This document shows positions 28,652 through 40,595 of a stretch of DNA of 64,000 bases, piece by piece. The notes beneath the pieces are model-generated. The model had not been told where the DNA came from. It worked only from the letters and a program-made list of their open reading frames with translations, and did not search any database. Each line of letters opens with the position of its first letter. Positions within the stretch are counted from its first letter, which is position 1. Position numbers and translations under genes: made by a program. Source of the stretch: Apostichopus japonicus (taxonomy: Eukaryota > Echinodermata > Holothuroidea > Aspidochirotida > Stichopodidae); the NCBI RefSeq assembly GCF_037975245.1, contig NC_092569.1, forward strand, positions 23,404,168-23,468,167, given 5' to 3'.

Positions 28652-31246
28652 ATGAAGTCGATTTCGCTTCATTGGCATTGCAATGTTACCATTCTGTTCC
28701 TTTTGTTGAATATATTCTCGTTCGGTGGATGCATGGTCAACGAAACGATTTGTCTACAGCAGTGGGACTGTAAATGGCGAACTGATTTTCCATATACCCG
28801 CACGGAGGGGCAATGTTCATACCTTCTGCCCGGATATTACCCTATAGACGGGCCCTCTTCTTCAGCCCCGGAAGGAAGCAGATGTAATTTAAATGTCGAT
28901 TGCAAAAGGGGAGACGTTAACTCCACTGAGATGTTTGAATGTATACATCTCCTTACTGCACAGTCGCTTGTGGAATCTCTGCGTCTTTACCGTTGTAACA
29001 ATTTGGAACTTAAAAATGGAGATCTCGAGTTTTTAACATCTATGATAGAATTTAATATATCATACGCTGTCATAAAGGAGATGCAAGATGAAGTATTTTA
29101 CAAAACAACCAACCTTGTTACCGTAGACGTCTATCAGGACTACGAAGCAGGAGTTAGCATATCGGAATATCCCCGGGCATTTATAGGTCCTGTGCCTCAA
29201 AGCACGAGCGAAATTAACAACAATTTCCTGCCAAATTTGAGACATTTGATACTTTCTAGTTTTAATTTTTCAACGGGGATACCAGAGAATGCTTTTCAAC
29301 ACATTGGTGCTTTGCAAACTTTAGAATTTGAGTTTGTTACCCTCCAAAACAGCGATTTTCAAAGTATGCAAAATTTGACAGAACTTGCACGCCTTAAAAT
29401 TTACGACAGTCAAAATATAGTCTCGCTGCCACCACGTATCTCGACTTTCATGCCGAATCTCCAACATTTTGAAATCTCTATGACTAATATTTCTAATATA
29501 ACTTTTCAACAGTTAGAATCATTCCATAAGCTGGAAACACTCATATTGGACGATAACTTGCTTGTAGATATTGACTTGTTGGCATTTCAACATTTGACAA
29601 ATCTGAGGAGTCTATCTTTAGCTGGAAACCGACAACTACAGATAATTCCTTTCTTTGATAGACTAACCCAACTTGAAAAACTTGATCTCAGCAACTGTGC
29701 AGTATCTAATCTTTCTCTTAAAGTATTTTCAAATCTCGACAATTTAAAACATTTGAGTTTAAAGAAGAACAAACTAAAGCAAATTCCACCCCTTTTCACG
29801 AATTTTCCAAGTATAACTGGAACTATTACATTAAAAAATGTTGAAATCGTTGATTTATCAGACAATGAGATCAGTAGCATTATGACGTACACATTCAGTA
29901 ACTTAGAAAATCTGAAATCTATAAATTTGTATAAAAATTACATTACGGAAGTCCATTATATGACTTTTTTTAATTTAAAATCACTCGAAAAAGTGTCTCT
30001 GGAATTCAATGCCATTCAAAATATTCACATAGACGCATTTTACGGAATAAGTACCTTGAAAAACTTGAATTTAGAGGGTAATATGTTAACAAATTTCCCC
30101 AAGCTTTCCAATGTTAATTGGGAGGTTGACAATCATAACCTTCCACGAGATCCCTTTTCAACGGACATACGGGGTAATCCACTCCAATGTAACTGTGACA
30201 TGTTTAAGGATGTGTTTACTCGTGTTGGTCGAGACATATGGCAATTGCAATATTACTACGATATTATCTGGCCTGGCAATTACTTTTTGACAAACCAACT
30301 TTTCGTTCAAGCGAAATTTCTCGAATGCCAGACAGAACTATACGGCAAGAATAAAATAGACCTAATGCTACATGATCCAGAGAGGTGGTTCTCCCATGTT
30401 TCGTCAATAGATTTATGTCCCCATCCTTGCCGGTGCCTCAGCCAATGTTCAAACGGTCATTTATATGCTGTCTGCCGGCATGCTAATCTGACTTCAATAC
30501 CAAACGGATTAGGCTCGTGGGTCAATACTCTCTATCTTGAAGGAAATATGATTACCCAATTAGATTCGACATCACTTTCCAATATGCCTGACCTTACCAA
30601 CGTTGACTTGGGAGACAATCGAATTTCTTCCATAGAGGACGGCACCTTTCATAACTTGCATAGTTTACGCGAAGTATCTCTACGTGGTAATAACCTTACT
30701 GTGATTCGTTCCAATACGTTCAACATCTCCTCGTCTCAGTTGAATCACCTTGATATATCGTCAAACAATATTGCTGACATCGATCGTGACAGTTTTCTAA
30801 GCGTTTCTTCTTTGGAAGTTTTAAAACTTGACCATAACAAATTACAGACAATTTCTCAAGGAGTCTTTGATAATCTACACAATTTATCGATGTTAACGAT
30901 TAGCGACAACCCATTCAACTGCACTTGTGATTTGCTGTATTTAACAGATTGGTATGTAAAAGTAGCGTTTGTTCCCGAAAGGAGTTTCTCTAGCGATATT
31001 GCAGATATAGGATGTGCTCCATTTTTGAACGAAACTGAACTTTACGATTGGATGCAAAAGCAAACGGTGACATGTAACCCGGTGATTCCCCCTTCTGACA
31101 AACCGACACCAGTCCATCATCCTGGAACAAGCTCGGTAATAGTTGTTATTGTTGGGGTTTGTGCTGCTGCAATTACTTCACTTGTTTTAGTTTCGGTTGG
31201 AAATATTAGTCCTCATATACACAAAGACAGGTGTGAAAATATTTGA
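28652..31246 (+). CDS. Toll-like receptor ectodomain and part of transmembrane segment (frame breaks before TIR)
   Basis: Single long exon, ATG at 28,652, 864 codons. Signal peptide to about residue 27, then an N-terminal Cys-containing region, many leucine-rich repeats (about 110-500; e.g. LEKLDLSNCAVSNLS, LKNLNLEGNMLTNFP), a first LRR C-terminal cap (CNCDMF at about 513, about 506-588), an LRR N-terminal cap (CPHPCRCLSQC, 589-608), further LRRs (about 620-750), a second C-terminal cap (NPFNCTCDLLYLTDW to C808), a Pro/Ser/Thr linker and a hydrophobic stretch from about 828. The two-cluster layout is that of protostome Tolls and the minority mccTLRs of deuterostomes. The frame leaves the hydrophobic segment early and stops at 31,244-31,246. 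The TIR domain follows in the +1 frame. As written, the product is an ectodomain with a truncated anchor. Confidence 0.9.
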   Translation: MKSISLHWHCNVTILFLLLNIFSFGGCMVNETICLQQWDCKWRTDFPYTRTEGQCSYLLPGYYPIDGPSSSAPEGSRCNLNVDCKRGDVNSTEMFECIHLLTAQSLVESLRLYRCNNLELKNGDLEFLTSMIEFNISYAVIKEMQDEVFYKTTNLVTVDVYQDYEAGVSISEYPRAFIGPVPQSTSEINNNFLPNLRHLILSSFNFSTGIPENAFQHIGALQTLEFEFVTLQNSDFQSMQNLTELARLKIYDSQNIVSLPPRISTFMPNLQHFEISMTNISNITFQQLESFHKLETLILDDNLLVDIDLLAFQHLTNLRSLSLAGNRQLQIIPFFDRLTQLEKLDLSNCAVSNLSLKVFSNLDNLKHLSLKKNKLKQIPPLFTNFPSITGTITLKNVEIVDLSDNEISSIMTYTFSNLENLKSINLYKNYITEVHYMTFFNLKSLEKVSLEFNAIQNIHIDAFYGISTLKNLNLEGNMLTNFPKLSNVNWEVDNHNLPRDPFSTDIRGNPLQCNCDMFKDVFTRVGRDIWQLQYYYDIIWPGNYFLTNQLFVQAKFLECQTELYGKNKIDLMLHDPERWFSHVSSIDLCPHPCRCLSQCSNGHLYAVCRHANLTSIPNGLGSWVNTLYLEGNMITQLDSTSLSNMPDLTNVDLGDNRISSIEDGTFHNLHSLREVSLRGNNLTVIRSNTFNISSSQLNHLDISSNNIADIDRDSFLSVSSLEVLKLDHNKLQTISQGVFDNLHNLSMLTISDNPFNCTCDLLYLTDWYVKVAFVPERSFSSDIADIGCAPFLNETELYDWMQKQTVTCNPVIPPSDKPTPVHHPGTSSVIVVIVGVCAAAITSLVLVSVGNISPHIHKDRCENI

Positions 31247-31760
31247 CAGAAATGCTAGTAACGAAGAAGAAGAGAAAACATTTGACGCTTTTATATCTTT
31301 CAGTAGCATGGATAGGCAGTTTGTTCTAGAAGAATTCATCCCGAGACTGGAAAGTGAAGAAAACAAACGAAAACTTTGTATTCATCATAGAGATTTCGTT
31401 GTAGGTGAATGTATCGCAACCAATATTATTAATGCTATAGAGAATAGTAACAAGATTTTAATACTGTGTTCTAAAAATTACTTGGAGAGTGAGTGGTGTT
31501 CTTATGAGTTTAAGACATCACACCATCAGGCATTGAGTGATCGCAGTCGTAGAATTGTTCTCATCATGATGGAAGATGTCAAGAAATCAACATTGGATAA
31601 GGAAATCAAAGCTTACATCTCAACTAATACTTATTTAGAAAAGAAAGATCCATTATTTTGGTCAAAATTACTATATTCTGTGCCAGCAGCTAAGCGTGGC
31701 AATATCGACACATTGAAAGAAACGAATGCAAACAATGTCTCTTCTGAAACATGTGTTTAG
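31191..31760 (+). CDS. TIR domain of the same Toll-like receptor, in the +1 frame
   Basis: Continues the hydrophobic segment as ILVLIYTKTG, then an acidic juxtamembrane stretch and a TIR domain: box 1 FDAFISFSS, box 2 CIHHRDFVVGE, SEWCSYEF, IVLIMMEDV and box 3 FWSKLLYS. It ends at 31,760 after a short polar tail. It has no proper start codon, because a stop in this frame lies at 31,188-31,190. It is therefore the downstream half of the receptor, displaced by one base somewhere in 31,191-31,243. The usual BB-loop proline (RD..PG) is valine here. TIR domains recruit MyD88-type adaptors by TIR-TIR contact. Confidence 0.85.
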   Translation, partial: FRLEILVLIYTKTGVKIFDRNASNEEEEKTFDAFISFSSMDRQFVLEEFIPRLESEENKRKLCIHHRDFVVGECIATNIINAIENSNKILILCSKNYLESEWCSYEFKTSHHQALSDRSRRIVLIMMEDVKKSTLDKEIKAYISTNTYLEKKDPLFWSKLLYSVPAAKRGNIDTLKETNANNVSSETCV

Positions 31761-31829
31761 ACCGATTATTGAGTATTTATCCCATTCAGATATGATATGA
31801 GAAGTGGGAAGAAAATGTCACCCATATAA

Positions 31830-31904
31830 GGGCTGGGTGGCTCAGTTGGTAAACCGTAGGGCTTGTAAACCAGCCTAGGTCACTGGTTCAAATCCGATTC
31901 TAGC
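31830..31904 (+). repeat. tRNA-Thr-like sequence (SINE head or tRNA relic)
   Basis: A box TGGCTCAGTTGG (31,838-31,849), a CTTGTAA anticodon-loop-like stretch (anticodon TGT) and B box GGTTCAAATCC (31,885-31,895). The T stem and acceptor stem are imperfect and no CCA or Pol III terminator fits. It is more likely a SINE head than a working tRNA gene. It directly abuts the MITE at 31,926. Confidence 0.55.
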
Positions 31905-31925
31905 TTCAACTATATCTGCTCATTT

Positions 31926-32235
31926 TAGCCGGTTCACACAGAGATTACAGTAACTACTGTAAATCTTAAAGTTTTGAACCAACGTTAACACTGGATTATG
32001 CTGACAAATCTGATAAATCTGTAGCTTGTGCTACTAGGTTTACTATAAGAACTGAAAATATGTGTAATCCCAACGAATCCCAACAACTGGATTTGTTGGA
32101 ATTACACATATCCTCAGTTCTTACTGTTATCCTAATAGCACATGCTACCGATTCATAGCACGATCCTGTCTTTACTTTGGTACAGAAGTTAAAGGTTTTT
32201 AGTAGTTACTGTGTTCTCTGTGTGTGCCAGGTCCC
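31926..32235. mobile_element. palindromic MITE, copy 1
   Basis: About 310 bp that can fold on itself almost end to end. Outer arms are CACACAGAGATTACAGTAAC / CAGTAACTACT inverted, inner arms AAGAACTGA...ATGTGTAAT inverted. Two more copies lie at 49,310-49,616 and 56,093-56,402. There is no coding capacity. CATTT occurs at both edges. Confidence 0.8.
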
Positions 32236-32239
32236 CATT

Positions 32240-35200
32240 TCCATTGTATTATCCGTTGTTAATTCACTTGACATTTGTATAAAAATAGAAATATTCATGG
32301 AATGTAGATTGAATTTAGTTATAGTCTAACCACCATCGTGTATGGTGTTTCAGCTTTGCGTTCTCATATGACAAAACATAAAGGACTTATTAATGGCAGC
32401 AGGTTTCAGATTTCTTCCTTGTCAACCAAAGCTGGATATGAATCAGATACAGTATTTATGATAGGAATTTTAAACAATGGGAAGTGACGTAAAATTTAGA
32501 GAAACTGATTCGTTATCACATTTGTGGTAAGGAACCATATACGGCGCAATGAACATTTTAAAGTACTTTATCTGTTTATTATCGTTTTGTCTGCAATTTT
32601 GTCTAAACTTATCGAGTAGTGCTCAGAATGTTAAAGATTAGATATTCTATCACATTCCAACAAATGAAGGTAAATCAAATATTCAATAATTGTTCATGGA
32701 CATTTCGTAGCTCCGACACGTTATTCATACCTTATAACCTAATCTTATAATCTATATGATATTATTATTATAATTATATATATATATATATATATAGCCT
32801 GATATGTCGAAATATAATATTTTATAAATATAAACTTTAGTAAAATTGAATATACATGTTTATACGTTAACAGTGTACAAACCTTTCATAAGTGGTTTCG
32901 TGTCAAACAGTTTTATGTTCATTCTCGGCTTTGATTGGTAAATGATTTAGTAGTCCTAGCCTAAGTCTAAGTTAAAGGAGATTGGCAAACCATAACAGAT
33001 TGTTTCAAAGCGGATCAACTCCGTATCGTTTATCTCGATTTAAACAGCTAACCACATGTACATAATTCATGAAATTTACCATAAGATCCTGACCATCTTC
33101 CCACTGTAAAAAAAAACGCACTCTCAGGTTGAGCTGTAAGGTAGATCCAATTCATATTTACGAACCATGTAAGCAGTGGCGTAGCTAGAGTGCGGGTAGG
33201 GGTAGGGTGGGGATGGGGTCGTCTATAGCAATATTCAGGGACGAAACGGGAACGCCTAAAAATTGCACATGCACAAAAAGGATATACACTGGCAACTGTA
33301 GTTAAACTAATGGAAATGATAGTAACATTTTGCATCTATATTTTGCATTTTGCATTTTGGCAAAAATTATGATATGGGAGAGTTCTTTCATCTTCTTAGA
33401 ACGAGCCCCAACAGGAACGTCGGCAAAGTTGCATACCCATCCACCCCCACCCCCCCCCCCCTCACCTTGCCCCTCTAAATTCCAACCTGAAACAAAGGGT
33501 AGAACCTATAATGGTGTCATAAAAATAACATATCAATGTAAGTGCTAATTAATCTTAATTTCTCTAACTCTTTAAAAGGGGACACATATTTTGCTTTGCC
33601 CCCTCACACCATGAAGACTGTCTACGCACCTGAGTGTAAGCTATATTCACGAGGAGATTGATATACTCCAACTAGACATTTAATCTGGTCAAATTGGCTT
33701 TTTCCCTTTATGGATTGGTTGTGGTTTAATCGAATCACAGAAATTTATGTTCACGACGCATGTATTTTAATTTCATATTAAGTTTCATTTTAATTTATCA
33801 ATCATGGATCTTTCTTTCACTTGTGAACGACATATAGTGCCAAAGGAATATTATAATTCAAACATACTATGCAACTGCTTTAACATGTCATACCATGTGT
33901 TATATACAAAAGAAGAAAACCTATATTGTTAAACATACATTTTCTTCCTTCACTATCTTGAAGTGTAGGGTATGATTTGCCATTTTACATCATTTACCAC
34001 AGTTACCTCTTTTTTATTGTGGTTCCTAATGTTTCACCAACACATGTTTTAACTTAATGTTTACTACGTTGTCTAAATTGTTATATTATTACAACATTAA
34101 CAAATGGGGAGTTTGAGTTGCGGGTGAGGGGGGGGGGTGGGGTTTGAAGTTGCTTAGGCTTCGTTGTGGTTTAGATTTTCGTGAAACATTACGTTGCAGT
34201 TGCATAATTCAAAATGGTGTCTAGATGAAAGAGTTGGCGTCAGACGCAGTAACTAACCTATTCCCCAACCGTTCAATCCATCGGCCCCCTCTGCCACCCC
34301 CACCCCCTTGTTCATCCACAAATGGTATACCATCGATATTAGCATTCTACATATTTCAATGTTGTCAGAACTACAAACAGAAATACGTATCTACTATTAA
34401 CACTGTGATGACGCTTTAGGAGTGAAGTGACCGTTACCAAAGGGGGTTTTATGCCAGATACTCTGTAGTATAATAGAGCGATACAATTCAGTCTATAAGT
34501 AGACCTACATTTGTATGAATTGACTCAGAGGCAAGCACCGAATTCATCTCTCGAACTAGAGATAGTTTTGTTAGTGTATTGTGAGTATTGTGAGTGTATT
34601 GTAACTTGTCGGGAATTAAGTAGTCTAGTGTCACGGTGCATAACTAATGCAATGTGTTTCTGTATGGAGCACACCAATTCCTTACTTCTGTCGGCGTGAA
34701 AAGTGTTGAGGGTTTTGAGAGGAAGTGTCACGGCATGTTAAGTATCCGCTGGTAAATATAGACCTGACATAAACACTCATCTATCGGTGAGTAACTGAAC
34801 AGGAAACTCTCGCGGAAGAAGGTATGTATGTCTTCCTACACCGCAAAGGATATTGAGTAAGATAATGAACATTACAGAACTGAGACATGACATCTGTCAC
34901 GTATGATATATGTCCAGATAGGATACCACTGTTTCTATACTCGCAAAACGACTCGCATACATTTCTTGTAATCGTCATGTGCTGGGCTTGAAATTTATTC
35001 CCGTTCAGAGTTGTTGACTCAATGTATGATAATGGATAATGAATTGACAGCACCTCATATCAGCAATGAGAGGGCGAATATCCTTCATAAATGAACCACA
35101 AGGTACCGGTAAGTTTTAAACTTGCAATAGCCAACCACCCTATTTTAACGTTTTCAATGGAATACCTTCATTTCCCGTGTTATATATAAGTTATAGCTTA

Positions 35201-38100
35201 ATGTACGATAGATCTCCCCGAGAGGGCCAACCAATTAATTTCTACAGGTTTGGAATGGGTTAAAATACTTTATTAATAGGAATGCATTGGATACCGTGTT
35301 CGACGTGGGTAAACTTGTACGACCGATGTATAATTATACTAAACGTATACTTCAAATGTCCGGTAGAAATACTACAAGATTACATGTTCAATGCATACTA
35401 TGGGACGTACACATTTTCGCCTGGATTATTTAAGAAACGAGAATAAAAAACAAATCGTGTGGTTCTACTCCCTTTCCAAGTGATTCGCTAAACTCACATG
35501 ACGTAACATCATCAGGATTGTACGAGCTCATTCTCAATTTAAGGGGTGGGGGGGGTGGGGTGGTTGGCTTTGTGAATTGATTAAATTGTTTGGTTTTCGT
35601 ACCGACGCTCTTTCTTGGGTAACTTTTCATAAAAGATAGTATCATATACAGTTTACAACATAGGCTACCCCTAGTAACTTCGATATGTTATTACCTGTCA
35701 ATTATACATTTTAATTGTGGTAATGGAAAAGTTTGCATACTATTACCTTTTCAACTGTGTGGATAGATCCAATCGCTTCGAATATATTTGTAGATATATA
35801 TTATGCGTGACTATCTGGACAAAACGTCTACGTACCGTAAAAAAAGTACTTATCCAGGTACCGCACTCAGCTCCTCCCGATTCAGAAAATAGTGTTTTGA
35901 CACTAAACAGTATAGCTATAAACAACATAAGTTTGATCAAGTATATAAATCAGCAATGGAAATAGGAAGCGTGAGTCGCACGTGGTCAATCCTTATGTTT
36001 TTTTTATGTTTTCTTATGCGATGCTTTATTGGTACCGTTCCGTTATATTGTAATATATTACTGTAGGTATTTTCCAGGTGCACCCCCACTCCCCCCCCCC
36101 TCCTCTCCCCCGCAAGCCCATGTAACCGTTAACGAATTCTGGTTGCCTTATCGTAAGTTAAAGTAATAATACTCGACAGCAATGACGACCTTATCTGCTT
36201 GCTTGTTTCCATGATAAAGTGGTTGTCAAGTGTGTAATATGTAGTTTATGAACTCAAGCCGTCTACAAACATTTGATATAGTTTTATTGTCCATTTGACA
36301 AGGTTTATGAACTTCCTTAGTTTTATAGTACTATAGAAATGTCAGCATTAATAATCATTAACAGTCTCCCATCAAACGTACAGGGCATATAATGAATGAT
36401 AAGTTAAATTAAATTAAATGGAAAATTATGATAATAGATGTCTGTGTATGACATACACAATTATATTTATTTAATGCCATGACGTCATTCAAGTGATCTT
36501 GAGGCGCAGCCATGTTTACTTACACTATTAAAAAGAAGAATATTTTTCTTTATCAAAATTTCCAGTGGACGCAGATTTGACCTAGGGCTGTACCGCTCTG
36601 AATGCCTCACCCATGCACAATCCATTACAATCTAAAACAGAGTGAATTAAATTCATAATGACAATAACTTTTATCATAAACTATCATGTTATACACGCCC
36701 GACAGCTGCTTGTTAATTGAAAAATTCATAGTATATATTAACAAGTTTTGACATTGTAGTTTCGCACATATCTTTCTGGCCTCAGATTTGTAGACGTTAC
36801 TCCAATTAAACTTCAAGTTTTGTATAATTATTCTATTATTGTATATCCAAGGAATATGAATTATGTTATTAGCAAGTGGCTGATTTATTAAGAAAAATGC
36901 TAAGAAAATAACATGTCTACCAAAAGTTGCATTCTCTTGAAGGGCTTTGTGCTGTGCCCCTATATGATATTGTGGGTTAATATTCTCTCTGCCAATGGGT
37001 GTTCCGAGTACCTTGTGATATATGTGTGATTGCGTCCCTGTTCGTTAGTCTGTATCTGTGACAGTCATGAAGTGTATACGTCGCCTTCTTGACAGCATAG
37101 TTTTACAGCTTTCTATCGGCCACTTGCAGTGCTTATATACTGTGAACTCTTCAAGGGAGGAATGACCCTTTAAACATCTGAAGCACATCAATGAAATTGG
37201 CTGAACCACTTATTCTAAGAAATCGTTTCATCAGGTACAACACAACATTCACCAGAAATACAAAAGAACTTACAAATCAAACGGCTACTTTGCATTACAC
37301 TATTGTCAAGGGCAAATTATGTAGAATGATATTCAAGGGTGCTCTGCTATTTGAATCTAAGAGAACATGTTTTGGCTCAATTATCACAATTTACCATGTA
37401 TCACAATGAAGTCGGATTAGGATGGGATGAGGAGCCGACTTCATAATCTATTTATAATAGCTTTAAAGAAGCATTTTGGAGGTTTCACAAATTTTAAAGC
37501 TGAATATCTTGAAAAACGGAACAGCAATATAGAAACATTACTAGCACTCATTTCTCTTTGTGTCTTAGAATATGGCGTATGAAAATTAAAATTATGACTA
37601 AAGATATAACCTTGCAGCGATAGCATACCACATTAATGGACTACACATCTGCACAAAAGGTTAACCTTTTCCTTAAGGTAATGCATAAAACTAAGTTTTG
37701 TAGCAACTGTGTTAGTACGTGTTCAGACATTATCGTTATCTTCTTTTGATTTGAAGTTCAAATGGTGTGAAATATAAGAATTGGAGATATAAAGAACTTT
37801 AGAAAATGAATGATTAAAAATGGAGAGTGCCAGAGATTACTCGCCGGGGAAGGTTGTTAGAGTGAGTGCTTGATAGGGATCCAACCCGACATCATGTCAA
37901 TTGAACCACCAAAGCGCGATATGGAAGATGATGATATAAACGAAACCCATCATAGCTAACACACGTCACGTGTTTGTTATATACCTGTAGGCCTATAGGC
38001 TTATTCTTGTTGTAGTATCAACTGTATTTTGCGTAGTCTCGTTCAAGACCTTATTCAACTTACGTAAAGCAAGGCATATACGCTGGTGCTGTTAAAGTTA
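32240..38100. other. intergenic, no gene seen
   Basis: AT-rich DNA with a (TA)n run at 32,774-32,798 and G or C tracts near 33,449, 34,128, 35,543 and 36,090. A decayed tRNA-like sequence may lie on the minus strand near 37,870-37,925 (GGTTGGATCC B-box-like). Open frames are short and without domains. Confidence 0.5.
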
Positions 38101-38503
38101 GTCCTGCGCCCTCACATCTTCTGAAGTTAATACTGAGGGAAACTGGTAGTATCTGGTAGTATATTCCATTCCTCGGCACCTGATACTCATGGCTTTAGTA
38201 CATTAACTGCTGGTGCCACCTGTAACACGTGTTACCGTGTTACGCACAAACAAAAGGAAAACTTACTGATACACTGTTGTGGGACATGGACAGTTGTTGC
38301 TGTTTAGTCCTTTCTTCGTTCTCGGCATGACAAATTGGAGTAATTTAAAGAGAGATGTGAACTGGAATCAAGCGGTACGGTACCTCATTTACTTCATCCC
38401 GTAGGCCTTTTCATCTTATTAGACTCCATGTCTAGTCACGCAGTTCTTTGTCTTACATGGGAACAAGTAAACCGTTTTGCAGTCGTTACTGTGCCACCTA
38501 TAT

Positions 38504-38604
38504 CACATGTTACCATCGAGTTTAATAAATCTGGAGGATTCATGTCAATTGGGCGCGCGCGTACCATGCATGGAGGGTCATGTGATGTGTTCCAGTGTGG
38601 TACC
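38504..38604 (+). repeat. inverted repeat, left arm
   Basis: The segment containing AGTTTAAT..ATCTGGAGG and GTACCATGCATGGAGGGTCA is inverted at 39,356-39,462, about 750 bp away. Both arms contain an alternating CG run (GCGCGCGCG in this arm). Confidence 0.8.
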
Positions 38605-39355
38605 AAACTGATATTTCTCTGTAGCAGTTCGAGAATAGTGTTAGTGACTTCGTGAAAGATTTGCACCAAGACGGATCGGACATGGGAACTAACGGCGGTA
38701 AGAAGGTACTGGTACTTCAGGCCTACGAAATAGTGCTAATATGCTAACGTTAGACATGCTGGCACAGAACAAGTACAGATACATTGGGCTTGCAGCGGGA
38801 AATGTCGATGTCTGAATTGTATTTCAAGAACGATTTTTTGTCGAAAAGGATTGTTGAACTGGACGGTGTCTTATATCATTTTAAGTGTGTTTACTAGCTA
38901 ACTGTGCAGAAGTTAAGAGAAAGTGTTCTCTGTAGACCTGACTTAACACATGCAGATAGTGCCTACTGCCTAACAGTAACATAGCCTATGTTTAGTCTGG
39001 TATCGGGCAAGTTAATTACAGTTAATGCAGACATCTCTACAGTAACTAGCTTAACGTACATTTTCGTGTTGAAATGATTCTGTATTCATCAAGCACTGCG
39101 TGTGAACCAAATCAGTAGTTCCACGGTTGTCAAGGGTGAGCGTTTGGTGCTGTTGGAAATGTTTAGTTCAGTCCTACCACGGAATTCTCCATTGAACAGA
39201 GCATAATGCTGCTCGACGGGAATATAGCTATCACGTTAGGCTACAGGCACGGTTATTGCTAGGTAACGGGTGTCGTCTGCTGCTCTAAGCACGCATACAC
39301 ATTTACGTACTAGTTGGGTGAAATCATCATGCATAATGGGGAGAGTAATATATTA

Positions 39356-39462
39356 GTACCACCCTGGAACACATCACATGACCCTCCATGCATGGTACGC
39401 GCGTACGCGCATATTTACTGTGTGATAGTTCCTCCAGATTGATTAAACTCGTTGCATGTTAC
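39356..39462 (-). repeat. inverted repeat, right arm
   Basis: Reverse complement of 38,504-38,604 with some substitutions. A neighbouring segment (TTGTGGGACATG at about 38,278 and 39,503) is repeated in direct orientation, so the structure is a mosaic and not a simple fold-back. Confidence 0.8.
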
Positions 39463-39569
39463 CGTGTTACGAACACAACGTAGTAATTACTGATGCACGG
39501 TTGTGGGACATGAACTGTAGTTTGCTGTACCAGTTATGAGTATCGGCTGTCCCAGGGGACTCGTCTTTT

Positions 39570-40595
39570 AACATATGACAATGATCACACAGTCACAGTC
39601 TCGATGTAAAAGGGGCTGGGTTGAAAGTGGATCAATAAAGTAGTTTCGTTTTTCGTGCTCAAGTTCTTTCTTGGCTGACTTTTCTTTGGAATGCATAGCT
39701 CAATGTAAACACGCCCTCGCTAAATAATTGTAGAGCAATTGGATTATTTACCGTTAAGGACATAATCTAAATTCGTGTAGTAAGATATCAGCAACGTCTT
39801 GACCAATAATACGTCTTGAGTTGTGATGTTACTTGTATCACACTGACCAAGCTCTGTATTTGGATCATACGCAGTCTAAAAAAGTGGACATAAGGTAACT
39901 TAGTAATTATCATCTTATCAACTCTCTTATTCAGGTATTTCACTAATTATATGCTAAGTTTCAGTTTGCCAGTTGATAATTTCAAGTGTATGCCTAACTC
40001 AGCCGATTCTCATGGTTTTATCGGTTAAAACTGGTAAAGGTGTGTACCAATTAATCAGTTAAATCTGATGTGTGTTATAATTCTTAACATGTGTTACATT
40101 TATGACCAGTTACTACTGAGTAGGACTCAAGAACAGAAAATACTAAACACACAATCCTATGCATAATGATTGACTCGACTAATCAGACTACTTTAACGGT
40201 TTCGCCAATAATTTCGTCCAAACATATCATATGAAATATATCAGAATAAAATACAGGTTTAAATCATTCGTCCTCTGATTCTGGTGTTACCATCCAAATT
40301 TTAACAAATATCTCTCTTCATAGATCGATATATCAAGTACATAGTTATAAAACAAAATATCTTTTACCCCCAAAAAGTGTAAATTTACAATGAAAATATG
40401 CTGATGCCACCTCGTGTAACTTATTTCATAGATTCTCAAATTATCAGTCATTTTGCCCACATAAAAATCCTTTCCCAATGTATTAAACTTCCTGTATTAC
40501 CTTGACATGAGATACGTTTCTTCTTCAAGACACTTAAAATATCCGCTTATATATATACTTAGAACAACAGAAATCAAGGTAAAAGTTTCCTTAAC
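39570..40595. other. intergenic, no gene seen
   Basis: AT-rich sequence without supported frames up to the start of the duplicated unit. Confidence 0.5.

Noticed and set aside
31188-31246. Programmed +1 ribosomal frameshift in the TLR
   Set aside because: No recognisable slippery site or downstream structure, and TLRs are not known to use frameshifting. Mutation or assembly error is simpler.
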